From positions 62,001-126,000 of the forward strand of contig CAZTOW010000011.1 in the NCBI GenBank assembly GCA_964615375.1: a stretch of 64,000 bases of DNA, in the 5' to 3' direction. Both the position numbers and the translations under genes were made by a program. The DNA is from CAZKWG01 sp964615375. Lineage in GTDB: Bacteria; Myxococcota_A; UBA796; CAZKWG01. The notes beneath the pieces were generated by a model that searched no databases, had not been told where the DNA came from, and worked only from the letters and a program-made list of their open reading frames with translations. Positions 32,529 through 41,221 of this stretch are shown one piece after another. How positions within the stretch are numbered: the first letter of the stretch is position 1; each line of letters opens with the position of its first letter.

Positions 32529-33812
32529 CTAGAGCGCCTCACCCCAGCCCGCCACCAGTCCCCAGCCCGCGTCGGTGAAGCCCAGGTCCAGGCGCAGCGT
32601 GTTGTCCGGTCGCGGCGGCAGGCGCAGGCGCGCGCCCACCCCCGCCCCTGGATGTGGCCCGGGCTCCTCAGCGCCGGGGAGCCAGGCCAGCTCGCCGAAG
32701 GCCACCAGCTCCCAGCTCGGGCTCAGCTCCGCGCGCAGCTCCGTGGCCCCCAGGATCAGCGCCTCGCCCCGGTAGCGTCCCGCGGGCGCCCCGCGCAGCA
32801 GCTCCGACCCTCCTGCGGAGGGCAGGCGCCAGAAGGGGGTGTGCTCGTCGGTCCAGGGGGCGAGCTCGCTGAGCGCGCGCCCAGCGAGGGTGAGCGCACC
32901 GATCGGCACCCTCCCGCGCAGATCCAGGCTCAGGCGAGCCAGATCGTAGTCCGCCAGGGCGAGCTCGCCGGCCACCTTCGCCGAGGCCCGCCCGCCCGCG
33001 AGCTCCCAGCGCGCCCCGCCCAGGACGCCGTGCCCGCCCATCAGCTCTTCCGTGCCCTCCAGGCGCAGGCTCGGGCCCGCCCAGGCGCTGAGCTCTCCCG
33101 CGCGCAGCCCGAGCGCGGCCGTGGCCCCGAGCTGCGTCACCGTCCAGGTCTGGAGCGCGCCCCCCGCGTAGGTGTCCAGCGGCCCCTGGGAGGCCAGCAG
33201 GCTCCCGGTCCCGTAAGGGGAGCCCGGGGTCCTCCAGCCGGCGGCCAGGGCGGCGGCCCCCCGCGTGGTGCCCGTCGCGGCCAGGTCCAGGCGGACCCGC
33301 TCCCAGCCGAGGTCCGGGTGGACCAGCCGCAGCGTCCCGCCCAGGCCGAGCCCGGGCCCGCCCAGCACCCCAAGGCCCAGGGTCCAGGTCCCCGGACCCG
33401 GGGGCCACACCTCGCGCGGCGCGGCCATCCAGCGCTCGCGCAGCGCCGCCGCCTCGGGGAGGGCCGGGGCCGCCCGCCGGATCCTCGCCCCCGCCTGCCC
33501 CGCGTCTCGGGTGAGCCCCAGATCGCGCAGGGTCAGATCGTAGTCGGCCTCGGCCAGATCGCACCAGGGATCCACGGCCGGGCACCGCGCCAGCGCCGCG
33601 TCGGCCCGCGGCCCGTGGACCATCCAGCCCAGGTTGCCGCTCACCCGCAGGAGCCGCACCTCCGCCATGGCCTGGACGGCCGGATCCTCGGCCTCGGCGG
33701 CCTCTCTCCAGGCCGCTCGCGCCTCTCCGCGATCCCCGGCGCGCCAGGCCGCGTCCCCCGCGTCCAGCGCGGCCCGCGGATCCATGGCCAGGAGAACCAG
33801 CGCCGACAGCAT
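32529..33812 (-). CDS. Omp85-like outer-membrane barrel protein
   Basis: 427 residues with a very short N-terminal hydrophobic signal. A TPR-like helical segment covers residues about 10-90 (GDAAWRAGDRGEARAAWREA). The remaining 300 residues are alternating beta strands rich in Gly/Leu/Trp. Near the end, LLRGAPAGRYRGEALILGAT followed by an ELRAEL strand resembles the RGY/RF region and last strands of Omp85/BamA-type surface antigens. It could be a small Omp85-superfamily protein or an outer-membrane barrel that only looks like one. It is convergent with the zinc-ribbon pair and about 85 bases from the divergent MYXO-CTERM-like gene. Confidence 0.6.
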   Translation of the reverse strand: MLSALVLLAMDPRAALDAGDAAWRAGDRGEARAAWREAAEAEDPAVQAMAEVRLLRVSGNLGWMVHGPRADAALARCPAVDPWCDLAEADYDLTLRDLGLTRDAGQAGARIRRAAPALPEAAALRERWMAAPREVWPPGPGTWTLGLGVLGGPGLGLGGTLRLVHPDLGWERVRLDLAATGTTRGAAALAAGWRTPGSPYGTGSLLASQGPLDTYAGGALQTWTVTQLGATAALGLRAGELSAWAGPSLRLEGTEELMGGHGVLGGARWELAGGRASAKVAGELALADYDLARLSLDLRGRVPIGALTLAGRALSELAPWTDEHTPFWRLPSAGGSELLRGAPAGRYRGEALILGATELRAELSPSWELVAFGELAWLPGAEEPGPHPGAGVGARLRLPPRPDNTLRLDLGFTDAGWGLVAGWGEAL

Positions 33813-33896
33813 CGGAGAACCCTACTCCCTCCCGGCGCCCGGCGCTCGCGGGTGCGCGCCGGCGGGGGCGACAATAGATCGTCCGTGGAGGCTCCC

Positions 33897-34385
33897 ATGA
33901 TCGGTCTCGCCGCCCTGCTCACGCTCTCTGGCCCGGCGCGCGCCGCCTGCGAGACCTGGGGACAGGTCTCCCCTGACGAGCGCATCGTCTACGTCGGGGA
34001 GACCGTCACCTTCTACATCTCCGAGGGCACCGACCCGGACTGCGGCGACGTGGATCGCTGCCAGTGGTCCGTGGACGACGGGCTCGGCACCCTGAGCGCG
34101 ACCAGCGGCAGCCCGGTGGACTGGACGGCGCCGGACGCCCTCGACGACTGCCTCCCGGTGAGCCTGCGCGTCTACGCCGAGTGCCCCGGGGTGGCCGTGG
34201 GGTCCTCGCTCCTGGACCTGCGCTGCACGGACGAGGCCCTGGACGAGCTGAAGGCCAGCCGCGGATCCACGATCGCGGGCGGCGGATGTGGGACACCTCC
34301 CAGCTCCGCCGCCCTGATCCTGCCGCTCATCGGCCTCGCGGGCCGACTCCGGCGACGCTACCAGTCCTCTTCGACGTCGTCGTAG
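33897..34385 (+). CDS. Secreted protein with MYXO-CTERM-like sorting tag
   Basis: 162 residues. Signal peptide 1-17 (ending ARAAC) is followed by a small beta-rich domain of about 100 residues with several Cys. The C-terminus shows GGCGTPPSS, a hydrophobic stretch (AALILPLIGLAG) and a basic end RLRRR. This Cys plus hydrophobic helix plus Arg cluster is the MYXO-CTERM layout, a protease-processed surface-sorting tag of myxobacteria. A short Ser/Thr tail after the Arg cluster is unusual and comes from the reading frame crossing into the convergent gene. The last 28 bases overlap the end of the beta-propeller gene on the other strand. Confidence 0.72.
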   Translation: MIGLAALLTLSGPARAACETWGQVSPDERIVYVGETVTFYISEGTDPDCGDVDRCQWSVDDGLGTLSATSGSPVDWTAPDALDDCLPVSLRVYAECPGVAVGSSLLDLRCTDEALDELKASRGSTIAGGGCGTPPSSAALILPLIGLAGRLRRRYQSSSTSS

Positions 34386-36280
34386 TAGTAGTCGGAGCAG
34401 CTCGTCGTCCCGATGAAGGCGACGCTGGCCTTGACGGTCTCCGGCTCGGCGATGGCGGCGGCGGTGAGCCCGGCCTCGGAGACGGCCCACAGGTCGTCGT
34501 CCATGACCACGCTGCGGCGCACGGGGGCGCACCACTCGTCCAGGCCCGCCTCGTCGAGCACCGCGCTCTGCGAGATGCGGCCCAGGCTCTCCAGCGTGTC
34601 GGTGGTGGCGTGGATGACCTCGAGCACGCTCTCGCCCTCCCAGGTGGTGGACGGGACGGCCAGGACCTCCTTCTCCGCGAAGTAGTTGAAGGCGTGGTGG
34701 TCGCTCTGGGCCTCGCTCGAGCTCGCCTCCACCAGCAGGCGGGTGGCCAGCGCCGGGTTGTAGAGGTCGGTCACGTCGAAGACGCTGAAGGCGAGCTGCC
34801 AGCCCGACTCGTCCTCGTCCATGCCGACCGCCAGCAGGTGGCCGTCGTCCATGGGGTGCAGGTAGTTGGAGAAGCCCGACACCGCCAGCTCGCCCGCCAG
34901 CCGGATGTCCGAGGGGTCGGAGAGGTCGATGGTGAACAGCGGGTCACCCCAGGTCTGCTCGTAGGTCACGATGTAGCCGACGTCGCCCACGAAGCGGACG
35001 GCGAAGATGCTCTCCTCGGGCGCGAGCCCGGTGAGCTCGTCCAGCTGCGTGGCCTGGCCCTGGGTCATCTCCAGGGTGCGGACGCTGGCCGAGGCCGTCC
35101 AGTCCTCGTCCACCTGGGTGGTGGCGATGCGCAGCACGCCGTCCCGCTCGGACAGGGCGAACTGGCTGTACATCTCGCCGGGCAGCTTGGCGGTGGCGAC
35201 GTACTCGGGGTGGGCCGCGCCCTCGGAGATGTCGAACTTGTGGACCACGCTGTCCAGCTGCTCGTCCACGCTGACGAAGGCGCCCTCCTCGTCGGTCCAC
35301 TCGGAGTAGCCGACGTAGATGGCCTCGGTGGAGGCGTAGACCGTGTCCGCGCGCCCCACGACCGCCTCGCCCTTGAACTCGGAGAGCGGGTCGGAGAGAT
35401 CCAGGCTCAGCACGTTGGTCATGTAGGTGCCGGTCTCGTCCTCGGAGGCGTAGACGTCCGTGCAGTCGCAGGCCTCACCCTTCGCGACCTCCCAGCTCGA
35501 GGAGCGGAGCACGTTGTCCATGCGCCAGGGCAGGAAGTCCGGGGCGGAGAGGTCGTTGATCTTCTTGCGCGCGTCGGACAGGCTGTCGGCGTCCTCGGCG
35601 AGGCGCATCTCCTCGTAGGTCACGACGTAGAGCGTGTCGCCGATGCGCCGGGTGGCCTCGAAGCCGCCGGTGGCGTAGGTCTCGCGCACGACGACCGGGC
35701 TCTCGCGGTCGGACACGTCGATGACGGTGGCCAGCGTGTAGAGGTCGGCGTCGCGGCCGATGGTCTCGCCCGAGCGCGGGCTCGGGGTGGAGGACCAGCG
35801 GTCCACCTGCGAGAGCGCGACGACGTAGTCGTCCACGAGGTAGATCCCCATCGGATCCCCGTCGATCGCGACCTTGGACAGGAAGCTCGCGTCCTCCGTG
35901 GGGAAGACCTGGGAGATGGTCAGGTAGTCGCCCGAGAGCGCGTAGATCCAGGTGCCGTCGGTCTTGACGAGGTCGTCCTCGTCCACGTCGGCCTCCTGGA
36001 GGTTCGTCGTGCTGTAGGAGCTCGCGCTGTCCTGGGGCGCGGCGAAGCCGGTGTCCCCGCCGCCGGCGTCCTCCGAGGACATCTGGAGGCTGCTTTCAGC
36101 GCCGAAGCCGAAGCCGAAGCCGTCCCAGGCCCAGTCATAGGAGGCCTCCGTGCGCGCCATCGAGCGGATGTAGCGCTCCATGTCGTTGCAGCTCGAGAAC
36201 GCCGTGAGCTGAGGATCAGGATCCTTCGCCTTGCAGCCGAGGGCGAGAGTGGCGAGGGCGATGGGGAAGAAGGGGCGCAT
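34358..36280 (-). CDS. Beta-propeller domain lipoprotein (Beta_propel family)
   Basis: 640 residues with a lipobox (LALGC, Cys16). Family features: the opening STTNLQEADVDEDDLVKTDG, followed by the first propeller strand WIYALSGDYLTI, and repeated Trp/Tyr/Asp-rich blades along the whole chain. This is the signature of the secreted beta-propeller family (Pfam Beta_propel), whose function is largely unknown. The protein is highly acidic, rich in Asp/Glu/Ser, and likely binds Ca2+. It is convergent with and overlaps the MYXO-CTERM-like gene by 28 bases. The upstream gene at 36304 ends 23 bases away on the same strand, so the two may share a transcript. Confidence 0.85.
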   Translation of the reverse strand: MRPFFPIALATLALGCKAKDPDPQLTAFSSCNDMERYIRSMARTEASYDWAWDGFGFGFGAESSLQMSSEDAGGGDTGFAAPQDSASSYSTTNLQEADVDEDDLVKTDGTWIYALSGDYLTISQVFPTEDASFLSKVAIDGDPMGIYLVDDYVVALSQVDRWSSTPSPRSGETIGRDADLYTLATVIDVSDRESPVVVRETYATGGFEATRRIGDTLYVVTYEEMRLAEDADSLSDARKKINDLSAPDFLPWRMDNVLRSSSWEVAKGEACDCTDVYASEDETGTYMTNVLSLDLSDPLSEFKGEAVVGRADTVYASTEAIYVGYSEWTDEEGAFVSVDEQLDSVVHKFDISEGAAHPEYVATAKLPGEMYSQFALSERDGVLRIATTQVDEDWTASASVRTLEMTQGQATQLDELTGLAPEESIFAVRFVGDVGYIVTYEQTWGDPLFTIDLSDPSDIRLAGELAVSGFSNYLHPMDDGHLLAVGMDEDESGWQLAFSVFDVTDLYNPALATRLLVEASSSEAQSDHHAFNYFAEKEVLAVPSTTWEGESVLEVIHATTDTLESLGRISQSAVLDEAGLDEWCAPVRRSVVMDDDLWAVSEAGLTAAAIAEPETVKASVAFIGTTSCSDYYYDDVEEDW

Positions 36281-36303
36281 GGTGCCTCCAGGGGTTCACG
36301 AGC

Positions 36304-37482
36304 TCAGAAGCGAAGATCGACCAGGTTGACGTGGGCGGACCATCCGTCCTTCGTGGGCGAGATCGAGGGGATGGGCAGGGCCAGGACGGGGTGCTCGTCC
36401 GTGCCGCTCAGCAGGGCCCCGGCGGTCATGTTGGGGAGCGGGCGCTCGATGCCCTGGGCCAGGACGTAGCCGAGCGCGCCGCCGCCGATGGCGAAGACCT
36501 CCATCGTGATGAAGACGCCGCGCTCGGACCACAGGACCATGTCCTGGGTCGCCGCCGCCAGCCCGCCGCCCACCGCGGTCCCCGCGACGGCCCCGAGGAA
36601 GATCATCTGGGCGTCCACGCGCCGCAGATCGAGGGTCTGGCCGAGCCCGTAGCCGGCCAGGGTGCCCACGTCGGCCGCCACCAGGAAGGGCGCCACGTCG
36701 TGGCGGGGCTCACCCTGCCAGAACTCGTACTCGTCGTCGGCGGCCAGGATGGTCAGCAGCGTCAGCCCCGGCGCCAGGGCCGAGCCCGTCCGCGCCGCGG
36801 CCACGCCGCCCTCGTGCAGGGGCAGCTCGGCGAGCGCGTAGCCCCCCGCCGTCCCCACCACGCCGCCCGCCAGCAGGCCCCAGCCGCCATACTCCCAGTA
36901 CTCGCCCTCCGGGTGCAGCAGGGTCAGGTACATCCCGTGCCCCATGGCGAGCTGCTGGGTGTGGATGATGGTGCTGACATCCCCGTGGGTGAGGCCCTCC
37001 TCGCGCTTGTAGAGCAGCGAGGCCGCCGCGCCGCCCGCGCCGCCCGCCAGCGCGCCGGTGAAGACCAGCAGCGGCTTCTCGTTGAAGTTCCCGCGCGTCT
37101 CGCTGATCCACATCATGTTGGGCCCCAGCAGCCAGGCCCCTGCCACGGTCTGCCAGGGCAGCAGCCGCATGCGGGCCCCGGCGTCGCCGGCCTTGGGGAG
37201 CTTGCTGAGCCGGCGGCGCGCCTCGTCGCGCACGAACTCCGGCCGCTCCGGCTGCAGGAGCCAGTTGAGGATCGCGCGGGCCTCGTCGAAGGCGCCCTCG
37301 GCGAGGAGCTGGTCGGCCACCAGCAGCGCGTCCTCGTAGACGTCACGCGAGGCGGGGGCCTCGACGGCGGGGGCGGGGGCCTCGACGGCGGGGGCGGGGG
37401 CCTCGACCGCGGGAGGCGCCTCCGCGGGGGCGGCCTCCTGGGCGAGGGCGGGGTTCAGCAGCAGCGCGAGCAGGTGGAGCAT
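36304..37482 (-). CDS. Signal-peptide protein with Pro/Ala/Glu repeats and glycine-rich hydrophobic domain
   Basis: 392 residues. A short signal peptide (ending ALAQE) is followed by three copies of a 7-residue APAVEAP-type repeat encoded by exact 21-base units (37351-37413). A TPR-like segment comes next (residues about 50-100). The long C-terminal region of alternating Gly/Ala-rich hydrophobic and polar stretches looks like a porous or barrel-like membrane protein. I recognise no family. ATG 37482 has GGGAG five bases upstream; in-frame sequence further upstream is not needed. A promoter-like AT-rich region and a hairpin (37598-37617) lie just upstream. Confidence 0.68.
   Translation of the reverse strand: MLHLLALLLNPALAQEAAPAEAPPAVEAPAPAVEAPAPAVEAPASRDVYEDALLVADQLLAEGAFDEARAILNWLLQPERPEFVRDEARRRLSKLPKAGDAGARMRLLPWQTVAGAWLLGPNMMWISETRGNFNEKPLLVFTGALAGGAGGAAASLLYKREEGLTHGDVSTIIHTQQLAMGHGMYLTLLHPEGEYWEYGGWGLLAGGVVGTAGGYALAELPLHEGGVAAARTGSALAPGLTLLTILAADDEYEFWQGEPRHDVAPFLVAADVGTLAGYGLGQTLDLRRVDAQMIFLGAVAGTAVGGGLAAATQDMVLWSERGVFITMEVFAIGGGALGYVLAQGIERPLPNMTAGALLSGTDEHPVLALPIPSISPTKDGWSAHVNLVDLRF
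37351..37413 (-). repeat. Three 21-base tandem repeats in coding sequence
   Basis: Units at 37351-37371, 37372-37392 and 37393-37413. The first two are identical and the third differs at one base (GACGG to GACCG). They encode the Pro/Ala/Val/Glu periplasmic linker of the protein at 36304-37482. Confidence 0.85.
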
Positions 37483-37568
37483 GACATCTCCCGGATGGGC
37501 GTAGAGGTATGCATGGAGCGTGCCAGCCTCCTGAACAGAGGAGGGAGGCGCGCTTAGAAGTGGTATCA

Positions 37569-37574
37569 AATATA
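37569..37574 (-). promoter_or_regulatory. Possible -10 box for the gene at 36304-37482
   Basis: On the minus strand TATATT lies in an AT-rich window (37561-37582) that stands out from the GC-rich surroundings, about 87 bases upstream of the ATG. A 17-base spacer leads to TTCGGG, a weak -35. The assignment rests mainly on composition and position. Confidence 0.35.
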
Positions 37575-37597
37575 CTCTATATGGGGCGAAGCCCGAA

Positions 37598-37617
37598 GCG
37601 CGACATTCCTGTCGCGC
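37598..37617 (-). terminator. Hairpin after the nitrilase-family gene
   Basis: GCGCGACA and TGTCGCGC pair perfectly (8 bp) around a 4-base loop, two bases after the nitrilase-family stop codon. No clear T-run follows, so it may be a weak or factor-assisted terminator. A further 4-bp hairpin (GGGC-GAA-GCCC) sits at 37584-37594. Confidence 0.6.
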
Positions 37618-37619
37618 CC

Positions 37620-38423
37620 TCAGCAGAGCCGACGGTGCAGCGGGATCTGGGCGCGCACCTCGTTCGCTCGCGCCGGGTCCACCTCCGCCAGGCACAGCCC
37701 CACGCCGTCCCCGCACTCGGCGACGATGGTGCCCCAGGGGTCCACGATCAGGCTGTGCCCATAGGAGCGCCGCAGGCCCGCGTCGTCATGCTGGCCCCAC
37801 TGGGCGGGCGCGATCACCCAGCTCTGGCACTCGATCGCGCGGGCCCGCAGGAGGGCGTGCCAGTGATCCTTGCCCGTCATCAGCGTGAACGCGGCGGGGA
37901 CGGAGAGCGCGCGGGCGCCGCGGTCCACCAGCGCCCGATAGAGCTCGGGGAAGCGCAGATCGAAGCAGATGCTCAGGCCCAGGCGCCCGATCCCGGTCTC
38001 CGCCACCACCACCTCGTCGCCCGAGGCCGTCCGCGCGCTCTCCTGGTAGGTGATCCCGCCGCTCTTCGCCAGGTCCACGTCGAAGAGGTGCAGCTTGCGG
38101 TAGCGGGCGCGCAGCGAGCCATCCGGTCCGTAGAGCAGGCTCGTGTTGTACGCGCGGGCGTCGTCACAACGCTCCGCGACGCTGCCGACCAGCAGCTCCA
38201 CCTCGAGCTCCCGCGCCAGCGCGCCGAGACGCTGGTGCATCGGTCCGTCCACCGGCTCAGCCAGGGCGATCTTCCGGTCGGGAGGCCCCAGGAAGGTCGT
38301 GTTCTCCGGGGTGGCCAGGAAGCGGGCGCCATAGCCGGCGGCGCGGCGCGCCAGCGTCTCGAGCTGTTCGAGGTTGCGCTCCACGTCCGACGTGCAGTTC
38401 ATCTGGAGGGCGGCGACGAGCAT
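37620..38423 (-). CDS. Nitrilase-superfamily amidase (Nit1/omega-amidase type)
   Basis: 267 residues of the carbon-nitrogen hydrolase family, cytoplasmic. The catalytic triad is present: Glu40 in ATPEN, Lys110 in YRKLHLFDVD and Cys153 in SICFDLRFPE. Length and the LHLFDVD motif fit the Nit1/omega-amidase branch, whose members hydrolyse deaminated glutathione or omega-amides of keto acids, a repair or clean-up role. It stands alone: divergent from the MopE-repeat lipoprotein across 70 bases and followed at once by a hairpin. Confidence 0.92.
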   Translation of the reverse strand: MLVAALQMNCTSDVERNLEQLETLARRAAGYGARFLATPENTTFLGPPDRKIALAEPVDGPMHQRLGALARELEVELLVGSVAERCDDARAYNTSLLYGPDGSLRARYRKLHLFDVDLAKSGGITYQESARTASGDEVVVAETGIGRLGLSICFDLRFPELYRALVDRGARALSVPAAFTLMTGKDHWHALLRARAIECQSWVIAPAQWGQHDDAGLRRSYGHSLIVDPWGTIVAECGDGVGLCLAEVDPARANEVRAQIPLHRRLC

Positions 38424-38493
38424 CTTCTCTCCTGATCCTTTCGGTTCCTGCGTGAGGATGGTACGCTAGACTTGGCAGAACATCGGAGGAAAG

Positions 38494-40125
38494 ATGCGGC
38501 GAGCCCTGGGGTGCCTTGTACTTCTCGCGTCGTGCTCGGGCAGCGACACCAAGGTGGGGGTGTACAACACCCCGCCCAGCGTCAGCATCACCTCGCCCCC
38601 GGATGAGGCGAGCTTCGACGAGGGCGAGACCATCGCGCTCGAGGCTATCGTGGACGATGACTTCACGCCGGCCCCGGACCTCTCGGTCACCTGGTCCAGC
38701 GACCGCGACGGCCAGCTGGTCGGCGCCCTCCCCGCGGACGGGTCCGGGCTCATCACCTACAGCACGGCGGGCCTCAGCGCGGGCAACCACGTCATCACGC
38801 TCCAGGTGGTGGACGGCGATGGCGAGAGCGCGACCGACTCGGTCGGCCTCACGGTCACCGACGTGCCCGACGCGCCCACGATCACCGTGGTCCACCCGGC
38901 CTCGGGAGAGTCCGCGGTGGAGGGCGAAGAGTTCGAGATGGTCGTGCAGGTCGCCGACGAGCAGGACGAGGAGATCGCCCTGAGCGTGACGATCACCAGC
39001 GACGTCGACGGGGACCTGTGCTCCCCCACGCCGGACACCCTGGGCGTCGCGAGCTGTGAGGTCGAGCTCTCCGGCGGCGACCACCTGCTGACGTTCACCG
39101 TGACCGACTCGAGCGGGCTCTCCGACGAAGAGCAGGTCCTCTTCGCCGTGACCAGCACCGAGGAGGTGGACGACGACGACGACGGCTGGACCGAGGAGCA
39201 GGGCGACTGCGACGACGGTGACAGCAGCGTCAGCCCCGGCGCGGATGAGTATTACAACGGCCGCGACGACGACTGCGACGACATCATCGACGACGGCACG
39301 GTGGGCTACGACGACGACGGCGACGGCTACAACGAGCTCGACGACGACTGCGACGACACCGACGCCAGCGTCCACCCGGGCGCCAGCGAGACCTACAACG
39401 CCACCGACGACGACTGCGACTCGGTGGTGGACGAGGGCACCGAGGGCTACGACGACGACGGCGACGGCTACACCGAGGTCGGCGGGGACTGCGACGACAC
39501 CAGCACCTCGGCTCGCCCGGGCGGGACGGAGAGCGCGGACGGCCTCGACAACGACTGCGACGGCACGGTGGACGAGGGGACCACGAACTACGACGACGAC
39601 GGCGACGGCTACAGCGAGAGCGCCGGCGACTGCAACGACGCGAGCAGCTCCGTCTCGCCGGGCGCCACCGAGGCGTGCGGCGACGGCGTGGACAACGACT
39701 GCGACGACAGCGCCGACGAGGAGAACGCGAGCGGCTGCGAGACCTACTACTACGACTACGACGGGGACGCCTACGGATCGAGCTCGGTGACCGGCCGCTG
39801 CCTGTGCTCCACCTCGGGCTACTACACGAGCCGCTACAACACGGACTGCTACGACTACAACGCCAGCGCGAACCCCAGCGCCACCAGCTACTACTCCGCG
39901 CACCGCGGGGACAGCAGCTACGACTACAACTGCGACGGCGCCCAGACGCAGTACTACACGACCAGCTACGACTGCAGCTCCTGGCCGGGCTGCTCGACGG
40001 ACTCCACGGGCTGGAAGTCCAGCACGCCCGCCTGCGGGAGCTCCGGCTCCTACGTCACGGACTGCGACACGGACTGGACCAGCTGCTCGGTGGACACGAC
40101 CACGGTCACCCAGACCTGTCGGTAG
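38494..40125 (+). CDS. Lipoprotein with Ig-like domains and MopE-type metal-binding repeats
   Basis: 543 residues with lipobox LLASC (Cys14). Two Ig-like/cadherin-like domains span residues about 28-225 (PPSVSITSPPDEASFDEGE and a second copy starting ITVVHPASGESAVEGEE). Four 47-residue repeats follow, each with a CDD opening, a conserved DxDCD and YDDDGDGY, the putative metal-binding (MopE) motif; copper and calcium binding are known for MopE-like proteins. The last 130 residues are Tyr/Ser/Asp/Cys-rich and low in complexity. It is surface-exposed by inference. Its last 20 bases overlap the end of the convergent flippase-like gene. Confidence 0.85.
   Translation: MRRALGCLVLLASCSGSDTKVGVYNTPPSVSITSPPDEASFDEGETIALEAIVDDDFTPAPDLSVTWSSDRDGQLVGALPADGSGLITYSTAGLSAGNHVITLQVVDGDGESATDSVGLTVTDVPDAPTITVVHPASGESAVEGEEFEMVVQVADEQDEEIALSVTITSDVDGDLCSPTPDTLGVASCEVELSGGDHLLTFTVTDSSGLSDEEQVLFAVTSTEEVDDDDDGWTEEQGDCDDGDSSVSPGADEYYNGRDDDCDDIIDDGTVGYDDDGDGYNELDDDCDDTDASVHPGASETYNATDDDCDSVVDEGTEGYDDDGDGYTEVGGDCDDTSTSARPGGTESADGLDNDCDGTVDEGTTNYDDDGDGYSESAGDCNDASSSVSPGATEACGDGVDNDCDDSADEENASGCETYYYDYDGDAYGSSSVTGRCLCSTSGYYTSRYNTDCYDYNASANPSATSYYSAHRGDSSYDYNCDGAQTQYYTTSYDCSSWPGCSTDSTGWKSSTPACGSSGSYVTDCDTDWTSCSVDTTTVTQTCR
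39208..39771 (+). repeat. Four 141-base repeats encoding MopE-type units
   Basis: Repeat units begin at the Cys codons 39208, 39349, 39490 and 39631, an exact 141-base (47-residue) period. Each unit encodes a CDD/CND opening and a DxDCD site; the first three also carry the Asp-rich YDDDGDGY loop, while the fourth diverges after its DxDCD site. The regular period points to growth by tandem duplication. Confidence 0.85.
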
Positions 40126-41101
40126 CGCCCTCCTGCTCGAGGTCCACGCTGCCGCCGAGCATCGTGGACACTCGGAAGAGCGCGACCGCTCCGATGCCGA
40201 CGCCCAGCCAGAGGGTCGCCAGCCGGATGAGCATGGCGCTGGTCACCGCCTGCGCCTCGTTCAGGCCGGGCACCAGGGCCATCGGCATGGCCACCAGCGC
40301 GCCCTCGGAGACCCCCAGCCCGCCGGGCATGGCCCCGCCTGCCACGGTGGCGAAGGCGTACATGAAGGTCGAGACCTCCAGGCTGGCGTTCGCCTCCAGC
40401 CCGCGCAGCACCAGCCAGTAGCCCACGCACTCCGCGCCCCAGGCCAGCACGCTCACGGCCACCGTCAGGAAGAGGGGGAGGGGAGAGGTGCAGCGGCGCA
40501 GCGCGTCCAGCATCACGCTGATCTTCGGCGTCAGCTTCCCCACCACCGGGAGCCGCGAGAAGACCTGGAGCGCGAGCCCGGTGAGCCGCTCGCTGGCCAG
40601 CACGACCAGCCCGGCCGCGGTCAGCCCCGCCGGCACCGTCAGGTAGTGGACCCGATCCGCGGCGAAGGTGGTCACGCCCAGCCCCGCCAGCAGCAGCACC
40701 GCGATCCCGTCCGTCAGGCGCTCCGTGACCAGCACCGGGATGGTGGTCGCCATGGGCGTACCCGTGCGCGCGCGCACCACGTAAGGCTTCAGCAGCTCGC
40801 CCGCCTTGCCCGGTGAGATGACCATCGCCAGACCTGCCGCGAAATTCCAGGCATCTTCGCCGAGCTTCATAGGCACCCCCAGGCGCCTCAGCAGGTAGTG
40901 CCATTTCGCGAAGCGTAGTGTGTAATTGAAAAGGGTCAACAGGATCACGGGGACATAGAGATGCCAGGGGAAGCGGGAGAGCTGTTCGCGCATCTGGGGG
41001 AGCCCAGCCCAAAGGGTCCCGGCGAGGTAGAGCAGGGCGCCGAGCCCGATGGCCGCGATGGCCCAGCCGCGAAAGCGTGCGACGAGGTTACCTGATCTCA
41101 T
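40106..41101 (-). CDS. Flippase-like membrane protein (LPG_synthase_TM family), second copy
   Basis: 331 residues, polytopic inner-membrane protein. It shares family landmarks with 1999-2997: an early FAKWHYLLRRLGVPM segment, then AMVISPGKAGELLKPYVVR, corresponding to the conserved GELxxP motif, and a later glycine motif GAMPGGLGVSEGALVA. Members likely translocate lipids or lipid-linked sugars. I chose ATG 41101; possible starts further upstream would add a hydrophilic extension uncommon in the family. It is convergent with the MopE-repeat lipoprotein (20-base overlap) and divergent from the GAF gene across 120 bases. Confidence 0.85.
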   Translation of the reverse strand: MRSGNLVARFRGWAIAAIGLGALLYLAGTLWAGLPQMREQLSRFPWHLYVPVILLTLFNYTLRFAKWHYLLRRLGVPMKLGEDAWNFAAGLAMVISPGKAGELLKPYVVRARTGTPMATTIPVLVTERLTDGIAVLLLAGLGVTTFAADRVHYLTVPAGLTAAGLVVLASERLTGLALQVFSRLPVVGKLTPKISVMLDALRRCTSPLPLFLTVAVSVLAWGAECVGYWLVLRGLEANASLEVSTFMYAFATVAGGAMPGGLGVSEGALVAMPMALVPGLNEAQAVTSAMLIRLATLWLGVGIGAVALFRVSTMLGGSVDLEQEGATDRSG

Positions 41102-41221
41102 GAAATTTCTTCCCGAATCGGATAGACAGGAGTGCCTCTCTCGTATCCCCGCGAGCGCTGGAGCAGGGTATAGGGCGCGCGGGCGGAGCACAAGTCATCC
41201 TTTCGGGTTCAGGAGCCCAGC

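Noticed and set aside
39208..39771. CRISPR-like regular repeats
   Set aside because: The repeats are in-frame protein repeats (47 residues) with diverged sequence, no spacers, and no cas genes.
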